NCBI GenBank assembly: GCA_946491665.1
Contig: CAMLYL010000033.1
Span: forward strand, 1 to 32,840
Source: an uncultured Lachnospiraceae bacterium
GTDB taxonomy: Bacteria > Bacillota > Clostridia > Lachnospirales > Lachnospiraceae
Direction of reading: 5' to 3'
DNA: 32,840 bases
Positions within the stretch are counted from its first letter, which is position 1, and each line of letters begins with the position of its first letter. Of the stretch, positions 17,048 to 22,680 are shown piece after piece. The notes under the pieces were generated by a model. The model saw only the letters and a list, made by a program, of their open reading frames with translations, made no database searches and had not been told where the DNA came from. The translations under genes and the position numbers were made by a program.

Positions 17048-18280
17048 TTACAGACCGGTCAGCGCCGGCAGCAGCAGAACCAGCAGAATCAGAACCAGCA
17101 TTACCAGCATGGGAAACAGCATTTTCGTACCTGCCTCCTCGCCTGCCTTTCTGGCCCGGTTTTTTCGCATCTCAAGCGCTTCTGCTGCCTCTTTTCTCAA
17201 AAGCTGGCGAATATCCCGGGTTCCTTTAGACAAATTTTGCGCGAGAACAGAACTGAATCTCCGGTAGGGAAGAAGCCCGATTCGGTTCCCAAAGCGTTCA
17301 TAAGCTTCTCTTTCACCTCTTCCCTCCTGCATTTCCCGGTATGTAACCAGCATTTCCGCCTGATAGGCAGGCATCGGATCACCCGGCTTCGTTCTCCTTT
17401 CTGTCATTCTTTCCCAGGCTTTCCGAATTGTCATTCCACTCTCCAGAAGAATCGCCATCTGATCAACCATCCGGGGATATTCAAATATCAGCTGCTCCTT
17501 TCTTCTTTTCTCCCGGATTTTCTGCGCCTCTTTCTCTTTCCGTTCCAGGCAGATCGCCGCAACGGCGCCGAGAAAAAGAACCAGAATCCACTGAAAATCC
17601 TTTTTTTCTTCCCAGTAAATGGTATTTCCGGCTATTGTATCCGGAAGAGAAAAGCTCTCCTCCTGCCGGGTATCTGATTCTGTCTGCTGTATTTCTTTCT
17701 GAAGCTGCATACGAAACCACGCTTCACTGCCCGTCTCGGGCGGCATAACCAGAAGTCCATATACTTCCCTGCGGCTGTAGCTTCCATACGAAAAGTAAAC
17801 CGTTAATTCTATCAGTTCTCCATCTTCGGGCAGTGTATCAGATACAATCTTTCCATCTGACTGCAGCACATTGCAGTCACTGCTTTCATAGGAGACCTGT
17901 ACCAGTCCGCCGCACAATTCTTCCGGCAGTGTCAGATCTGTCCGAATCTCCTCCGGGGAAACATTCTCTCCCAGATAGCAGTCCTCCCACTGGCCAAACG
18001 CCTCCGCTAAAAGCTGTTCCGCTTCTTCTGCCGAACGCTCTACAGGGGCAATATCCACAGCCAGTTCCTGCTGATCAGAGTTCTCCAGCCGGAAAGTAAA
18101 AGTCCGGCTCTGTGTGCTCCCGCCTTCAGCCGCTCTCACTGCCTTTCCCGCCAGATCCTGCGCCTCCATGCGACCTTTCACCCCGAGTCCGGCCGCCATC
18201 AGCGCAAAAAGCGAAAAAATCAGAATTGATTTTCTGTGAGTTTTTAATATTCGAAATATGGAACCTGTATTTATTTCCAT
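17048..18280 (-). CDS. tadC: TadC-like platform protein with extra N-terminal domain
   Basis: 410 residues. The ATG at 18280 is chosen for AAAGGAGG 7 bases upstream. A first membrane helix (about 18-34) is followed by roughly 190 residues outside the membrane with no family that I know, then a second helix (about 231-247). Next comes a cytoplasmic T2SS-F type domain (FEYPRMVDQMAILLESGMTIRKAWERM; LPYRRFSSVLAQNLSKGTRDIRQLL; REEA-like KEAAEALEMRKNRARKAGEEAGTKMLFPM), and a last helix (about 387-407). The T2SS-F domain supports the call as the second inner-membrane platform protein. Confidence 0.88.
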   Translation of the reverse strand: MEINTGSIFRILKTHRKSILIFSLFALMAAGLGVKGRMEAQDLAGKAVRAAEGGSTQSRTFTFRLENSDQQELAVDIAPVERSAEEAEQLLAEAFGQWEDCYLGENVSPEEIRTDLTLPEELCGGLVQVSYESSDCNVLQSDGKIVSDTLPEDGELIELTVYFSYGSYSRREVYGLLVMPPETGSEAWFRMQLQKEIQQTESDTRQEESFSLPDTIAGNTIYWEEKKDFQWILVLFLGAVAAICLERKEKEAQKIREKRRKEQLIFEYPRMVDQMAILLESGMTIRKAWERMTERRTKPGDPMPAYQAEMLVTYREMQEGRGEREAYERFGNRIGLLPYRRFSSVLAQNLSKGTRDIRQLLRKEAAEALEMRKNRARKAGEEAGTKMLFPMLVMLVLILLVLLLPALTGL

Positions 18281-18395
18281 CCTGAGTCCTCCTTTCATTT
18301 TCCCCGCAAAAACTCCTGTCCAATCAATTGCTTTTTCGCCCCCTGAACCGGCAGTCTGCTTCATCCGCAGTATAATTCTTCCCCCCGGAAAATAC

Positions 18396-19166
18396 TTATA
18401 CCGCAATATCTGTCAGCTTTTCTGACCAGAGAAAACACCCCGCATATCCGGCCAGGCAGATGCTCATAACCAGAACACCCAGGCCATTGTGATATAATGT
18501 GCTTACATAAGATGGCGAACTGACTGTCACAAACAGCAGCACGCCCGGAAGCAGAATATTCATCATTCTCTGCTCCAGTTTCCTGGATGCCACTGCATTT
18601 TCAATTTCCGCCAGAACCTCTGCTTTCTCCTGCATCTGTTTCACACAGTTTCGGATAATTTCCGTCAAATTACCGCCGCTTCGGCGGGCATACCGGAATA
18701 TTTCCGCAAAATTTGAAATATCCTCTGTCTGGCTTTGGGATGCAAAATCCCACAATATCTGTTCCAGCGGCTCATTCATGGCTGCTCTCTGATTCATCAG
18801 ACGCATTTCTCTGCAGATTTCCGCTTCCGGCCCATACAGCCGCACCAGATCTGCTTCTGCCCGTTTCCATGCATTTTCCATGGAACAGCCTGCATTCAGC
18901 GAACCGGCAACCATCTGTATACAGGAAATAAACTGCCGCTGAAAACACCGTTTCTGCCGCTCTTCCCACTGTTTCCGGCGTCGTTTCATATATATGGGAA
19001 TTAGTATGACTCCCAGAAGGAGTCCCCATACCGATCGGTAAAATAAGAACGCAATTCCGGCAGTTAAGAGAATGCCGGTCATAACAGATTTCATCCATTC
19101 CTTTGGCGGCAGTCTGATTCTGGGCCTTTCCTCAATATCAGAACGCTTTCCGCAGAAACTCCTCAT
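18396..19166 (-). CDS. tadB: TadB-like platform protein
   Basis: 256 residues with paired membrane helices near 25-65 and again at about 195-245, surrounding a cytoplasmic T2SS-F domain: FQRQFISCIQMVAGSLNAGCSMENAWKRAEADL and FAEIFRYARRSGGNLTEIIRNC are the typical helices. It forms the membrane platform driven by TadA. I start at the ATG at 19166 (AAAGAGG, 3-4 bases upstream), which overlaps tadA by 29 bp; 19238 and 19094 are alternatives. tadC follows after about 115 bp. Confidence 0.87.
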   Translation of the reverse strand: MRSFCGKRSDIEERPRIRLPPKEWMKSVMTGILLTAGIAFLFYRSVWGLLLGVILIPIYMKRRRKQWEERQKRCFQRQFISCIQMVAGSLNAGCSMENAWKRAEADLVRLYGPEAEICREMRLMNQRAAMNEPLEQILWDFASQSQTEDISNFAEIFRYARRSGGNLTEIIRNCVKQMQEKAEVLAEIENAVASRKLEQRMMNILLPGVLLFVTVSSPSYVSTLYHNGLGVLVMSICLAGYAGCFLWSEKLTDIAV

Positions 19167-20379
19167 ATGCCTCTTTAAGTCCCTCTGAACAGATTTTATC
19201 TGTATCCTGCAGCTGGTTTTCTTTCTTCCAGACTCCATAAATCTTCCCCTCCCTCTCCTCAGCTTCCTCGAACCGATACAGCGTATTCAGACAGATTCTC
19301 CCCCTCCGCATTCCGGTGATCTCACAGATGCGCAGCAGTTTTCTGCTTTTATCCCGCATACGTCCCAGGTGAATCAGTATATCAATCCCGGACGCAATCT
19401 GTCTCCGAATGGCCTCCACCGGAAGCTCCATGGCCATCAGCGTCATAGTCTCCAGCCGGGACAGCATGTCCTCACAGCTGTTGGCGTGTCCGGTAGACAA
19501 CGATCCGTCATGACCGGTATTAAAGCTTTGCAGCATATCCAGAGCCTCCGCGCCGCGGACCTCTCCCACGATAATCCGGTCCGGACGCATTCTCAGAGCC
19601 GTGCGTATCAGATCCCGGATCGTGATTTCCTCAGAGCCGCTTCCATTGCTGTTTCGCGTCTCCAGCCGAATCAGATTCGGAATCCATTTCATCTGCAGCT
19701 CGGCAGAGTCCTCGATGGTGACCACCCGCTGCCATACCGGAATATGTTCTGACAGTGCATTTAAAAATGTTGTTTTTCCTGATCCGGTTCCCCCCGACAC
19801 AAAAATATTATATCCCGCCCGAACCAGCAAGGCCAGAAACTCCGCCGCCTCCTGCGATATAGATCCCAATTCTGTAAGCCGCTGAAGCGTCATCGGTTCC
19901 CTGGAAAACTTCCGGATGGAAATGGCGGATCCGTCAATGGAAATGGGTTCCAGAACCACGTTTACCCTGGAACCGTCCGACAGGCGGGCGTCCACAATAG
20001 GTTTTGCCTCATTGACTGTCCGGTTTGCGCTGCCCACTATCTGCTGAATCACGTCCGAAAGCTTCTCCGCCGAAAGCTGTCCCGCTTCCCAGGATCTGAT
20101 CTGTCCGTCTTTCTCGTAAAAAATATGATGCGGTCCGTTAATCATAATCTCTGTAATCTCCTCATCATCCAGAAGCTCCTGAATCAGATCCAGCCGCCGC
20201 AGTGAATTAAAAATGTATCGCTGATAGTTTTCCCTCTGTTCCAGAGACAGCAGATGCTCTCTGCTGTAACGGCTGACACTGCGCGCAATAATTTTACCCA
20301 GCTCCTGGTCTGTTATTTCCCTGGAAAGATCCATATCATTCAGAATCTGTCTCCTGATTTCCTGCCACTGGTCAGTCAC
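19138..20379 (-). CDS. tadA: Tad secretion ATPase, CpaF/TadA type
   Basis: A 413-residue hexameric motor ATPase that powers pilus extension and retraction. The start is GTG at 20379, which overlaps the TadZ stop as GTGA and has GGAGAGGAGG upstream. The N-terminal domain (40-160) includes EITEIMINGP and NVVLEPIS. Walker A is GGTGSGKTT at 196-204, the Asp box TIEDSAEL at 221-228, Walker B RPDRIIVGEVRGAEA at 265-279, and the His box TGHDGSLSTGHAN at 288-300. All catalytic motifs are intact. Confidence 0.96.
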   Translation of the reverse strand: MTDQWQEIRRQILNDMDLSREITDQELGKIIARSVSRYSREHLLSLEQRENYQRYIFNSLRRLDLIQELLDDEEITEIMINGPHHIFYEKDGQIRSWEAGQLSAEKLSDVIQQIVGSANRTVNEAKPIVDARLSDGSRVNVVLEPISIDGSAISIRKFSREPMTLQRLTELGSISQEAAEFLALLVRAGYNIFVSGGTGSGKTTFLNALSEHIPVWQRVVTIEDSAELQMKWIPNLIRLETRNSNGSGSEEITIRDLIRTALRMRPDRIIVGEVRGAEALDMLQSFNTGHDGSLSTGHANSCEDMLSRLETMTLMAMELPVEAIRRQIASGIDILIHLGRMRDKSRKLLRICEITGMRRGRICLNTLYRFEEAEEREGKIYGVWKKENQLQDTDKICSEGLKEAYEEFLRKAF

Positions 20380-21353
20380 TTCGCCGCCTCCTCTCCATTC
20401 AGATATTTTCCGGCCAGCCGTCCCAGAGAACTCTCCGCCCACTCGTAAATCAGATGTATCCCTTCGCTTTCTGCAGCAATGACCGGCAGAGATACCTGTG
20501 TCACGGAAACCTTCTGCTGCTTCAGACACTTGCCGATCAGACGCATCCACGCTCTCCTGCTCTCAGAAAAAGACTCTCCTTCTCTGGTCAGATGATATAC
20601 CGCAGATGCCTGCTGAAAGAAAAACTCACTGCCGCAGCACAGGCACCCCAGCGCAATCACAACCGTACCGTATTGCTCCTGACTCCGCACCGTACGCATC
20701 AGCTTTTCCACATCATCCTCGCGGATCTCATGAAGAATCATGGGATTTTCCGGAGGAAGAATACAGTCAATCTGCTCCAGCCGGCGCACAAATGCATCCG
20801 TTGAAACCTTCTCATCACAGCGCAGTTCCAGAACAAAATCACTGAGATCCGGCCCGGGCTCCATAAGAAATAACTCTCCCATTCCGCTGCATTCTGACAG
20901 ATTCAAATATAAAACTCTTTCCCTCCCTGCAAGCAGGTGCGCCATTGTCACCGAAAATGCCAGAAGCTGTGAAACCGTACAGTCACCGGTCACCGCAATC
21001 CATTTCTGCCGGTTTCCGGCATCAGAAAAATTCCCATTGCCGCCTCCCTGATGCAGGAACATAATCTTCTGAAAGATTCTCTCACAGGACTGATACCTGC
21101 AGATAACACACTCCTCCTGAGAAACTTCTTCAGAAAGAATAATGCATCTCGGATCCTCCAGGCGGCTGCGCACCTGCTGTATAAAAGCTTCCGAACCAAT
21201 CCATATCGTTTCTGAATCCCATTTTTTTATCTGATCGGGATTCTCCACAATTCCAATCCTGGCCTGTTTCCCCAGTCTGTTATTCAAATACAGAACAAAC
21301 TTCCGCATATACGCACTCTCAAGGCCGCCTATAGCAATAACACGATCCTGCAC
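20376..21353 (-). CDS. tadZ: TadZ/CpaE-like positioning protein with degenerate P-loop
   Basis: About 325 residues in the position of CpaE/TadZ, which place the pilus machine at the cell pole. Residues 1-110 look like an atypical receiver-like domain. From about 125 the MinD/ParA-like part begins (WIAVTGDCTVSQLLAFSVTMAHLL, then VLYLNLSEC). The Walker A motif is replaced by TGDCTVSQ without the Gly-Lys pair, so ATP binding is doubtful. The family call rests mainly on position and the beta-loop-helix pattern. I take GTG at 21353 (GGGGGTG upstream) as start, overlapping tadV by 25 bp; the ATG at 21371 is the alternative. Confidence 0.75.
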   Translation of the reverse strand: MQDRVIAIGGLESAYMRKFVLYLNNRLGKQARIGIVENPDQIKKWDSETIWIGSEAFIQQVRSRLEDPRCIILSEEVSQEECVICRYQSCERIFQKIMFLHQGGGNGNFSDAGNRQKWIAVTGDCTVSQLLAFSVTMAHLLAGRERVLYLNLSECSGMGELFLMEPGPDLSDFVLELRCDEKVSTDAFVRRLEQIDCILPPENPMILHEIREDDVEKLMRTVRSQEQYGTVVIALGCLCCGSEFFFQQASAVYHLTREGESFSESRRAWMRLIGKCLKQQKVSVTQVSLPVIAAESEGIHLIYEWAESSLGRLAGKYLNGEEAAK

Positions 21354-21853
21354 ACCTTCACCCCCAACCATGTAATATATCCAAGAAAAATCGCCACAGA
21401 AAAATGTATGGTATGTGATTTTTCTCCTGTACCCGGATATGTCTGTATTTTCTTCTGTACTAACATATTGAAAAAATATTGAAAACAATTTATCAGACTT
21501 GCTTTGAGCTGTCTGAGACTCAGCAGTCTGCTGAGAGAGAGCCCTGCGCCCAGCAGGAAAGATAAAAAGATGCAGTAAAAAACATCCTCACCGCCATTCA
21601 GGCATCCGATTACAAAAAACAGTTTGATATCTCCGGCTCCCACCGCCCGCATACGGAAAGGAATCCAGCCGATCAGAAACGGGATCAGAAATCCCAGAAA
21701 GAACGCTTTCGGCTCCAGCACCGACAAAGGACTCAGAAAAAGCACAACTCCCGCCGCCAGTCCGGTGCAGATCCAGCCGTTTGGAATCCGCTCTGTGCGA
21801 AGATCCCATACCACCGCCACAAACAACAGTATCAGCGAAATATAAACCTGCAA
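21329..21853 (-). CDS. tadV: Prepilin peptidase (A24, CpaA/TadV), first gene of the Tad locus
   Basis: 174 residues with about five membrane helices. WDLRTERIPN near residue 16 and GAGDIKL near residue 72 hold the two catalytic Asp. It cleaves the leader of Flp-type prepilins. The frame is open from a TTG at 21853 that has GGAGGG only 3 bases before it. A better signal, GGAGG 8 bases before the ATG at 21864, is one base out of frame and would stop after 10 codons; the T5 tract between them would restore the frame with one more T. The C-terminal 40 residues after the last core helix are longer than in the second copy. Confidence 0.88.
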   Translation of the reverse strand: MQVYISLILLFVAVVWDLRTERIPNGWICTGLAAGVVLFLSPLSVLEPKAFFLGFLIPFLIGWIPFRMRAVGAGDIKLFFVIGCLNGGEDVFYCIFLSFLLGAGLSLSRLLSLRQLKASLINCFQYFFNMLVQKKIQTYPGTGEKSHTIHFSVAIFLGYITWLGVKVCRIVLLL

Positions 21854-21877
21854 AAACCCTCCATTCTTCTCACCTCC
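21851..21877 (-). promoter_or_regulatory. Out-of-frame ribosome site and slippery sequence at tadV start
   Basis: GGAGG (21877-21873) and ATG (21864-21862) have ideal 8-base spacing. Read from this ATG, the codons GAG-GGT-TTT contain G-GGT-TTT, a heptamer of the X-XXY-YYZ type that permits -1 slippage. The -1 product continues at TTG (21853) straight into the peptidase. Confidence 0.5.
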
Positions 21878-21903
21878 AAAATGTGTTTTTCAAGTTAAGT
21901 TGG

Positions 21904-21933
21904 ATTATAAACCACCCCCTTTGCCGTTGTCCA
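21904..21933 (-). promoter_or_regulatory. Promoter of the Tad operon
   Basis: On the minus strand TGGACA (21933-21928, five of six to consensus) is followed after 18 bp by a perfect TATAAT (21909-21904). Transcription would start near 21897, about 33 nt before the ATG at 21864. It is the only strong promoter I see for the eleven pilus genes. Confidence 0.7.
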
Positions 21934-21963
21934 CCCTGAGTTTTCATCCGCATTTACGAATTG

Positions 21964-21984
21964 TGCAATTTCACAATAATTGCA
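21964..21984 (-). other. Stem-loop at the end of bofA
   Basis: TGCAATT and AATTGCA form a 7-bp stem with a 7-base loop overlapping the bofA stop. It is AT-rich and has no following U-run, so at best it is a weak terminator. Confidence 0.3.
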
Positions 21985-22246
21985 GGAATAAAATGCCATA
22001 AAGTGCCGCCATCCCGCAAAAACCAAGGGTTCCGAATGTCAAAAGACTGATCAGATTAAAACCGATCGCCACCTGCAGTCCCCTGGATGCAAAGAAGGAA
22101 TTCAGGAAGTAGACCACGATAAAGCACACCACCGTCCGAGCCGCAAAATTCAACAATATCTCTGCCTTCTTCTTCAGTATTCCAATGACAAGAACCAACA
22201 GGCAGACACCTGCAATTACAAGAATTCCGATTTCCGTATTTCCCAT
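21971..22246 (-). CDS. bofA: BofA-family membrane protein (pro-sigma-K processing inhibitor type)
   Basis: A 91-residue, very hydrophobic protein with three helices and little else. NFAARTVVCFIVVYFLNSF and GFNLISLLTFGTLGFCGMAALYGILF are the conserved BofA core. In Bacillus, BofA holds the SpoIVFB protease inactive in the outer forespore membrane until late sporulation. Its presence supports a spore-forming lineage, but the clostridial function is less certain. It is monocistronic and divergent from yaaL, its usual neighbour in firmicutes. GGAAAAAGGG lies before the ATG. Confidence 0.9.
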   Translation of the reverse strand: MGNTEIGILVIAGVCLLVLVIGILKKKAEILLNFAARTVVCFIVVYFLNSFFASRGLQVAIGFNLISLLTFGTLGFCGMAALYGILFLQLL

Positions 22247-22348
22247 GCTTTTCCCTTTTTCCGATCTTGGTGTAATATATTATTTTTGTGCAAATTTATG
22301 ACTGACAAAAAGCAGTATTTTCCAGTTATCTGTATAATTCAGAAATGT

Positions 22349-22376
22349 TGTGACTATACTTATACAAGTATAAAAT
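22349..22376 (+). promoter_or_regulatory. yaaL promoter with 18-bp palindromic operator in the spacer
   Basis: TTGTGA (22349-22354) and TAAAAT (22371-22376) are 16 bp apart on the plus strand. The palindrome TATACTT-ATAC-AAGTATA (22355-22372, perfect 7-bp arms) fills the spacer, as a repressor operator would. The same palindrome lies upstream of bofA on the other strand. Confidence 0.5.
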
Positions 22377-22436
22377 CTTTCAGCAAAACCTGTATTTTTA
22401 AGAAAATCACTCAAAAACAGGAGGTGTGACAGACCT

Positions 22437-22649
22437 ATGAAACATTTTATCCGGGCGCCCCGGGAACAGGAAGAATTTTCCATTACGGAAGCAATCCGCC
22501 AGACCAAGGCCGATCTGGACTGTGCCTATATTAATTTTGACCACGCACTTGATCCGGATCTGATTGACTGCTATATTTATCAGCTGAAATCCGCGCAGAT
22601 GCGATATCGTTTCCTTCTGAACTGCGTAAAAAAAGATGGGATGCCATAA
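22437..22649 (+). CDS. YaaL-family (DUF2508) protein
   Basis: A 70-residue cytoplasmic helical protein. ITEAIRQTKADLDCAYINFDHALDPDLIDCYIYQLKSAQMRYRFLL is the DUF2508 pattern, a helical hairpin of unknown function commonly encoded beside bofA and recR. Here it is on the plus strand, divergent from bofA, which differs from the usual tandem order. GGAGG is 12 bases before the ATG, a long spacing. Its stop lies inside the bidirectional terminator. Confidence 0.88.
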   Translation: MKHFIRAPREQEEFSITEAIRQTKADLDCAYINFDHALDPDLIDCYIYQLKSAQMRYRFLLNCVKKDGMP

Positions 22650-22663
22650 GCTCCCATCTTTTT
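22630..22663. terminator. Bidirectional terminator between yaaL and the 832-residue protein gene
   Basis: AAAAAGATGGGA and TCCCATCTTTTT form a 12-bp stem with a 10-base loop. Each strand ends in a U-run (U5 on plus, U7 on minus), so it serves the two convergent genes. The stem includes the yaaL stop codon. Confidence 0.92.
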
Positions 22664-22680
22664 ACACATGCTCTGTTTTA

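Noticed and set aside
16613..17677. 354-codon plus-strand open frame opposite tadC and the pilin gene
   Set aside because: No ribosome site and low-complexity translation; the opposite strand encodes recognisable T2SS-F and pilin sequences.
21862..21864. Real 10-residue leader peptide encoded from the ATG at 21864
   Set aside because: Possible, but the exact one-base offset to the peptidase frame makes frameshift, tract variation or error at least as likely, so it is reported as a start-site anomaly instead of a gene.
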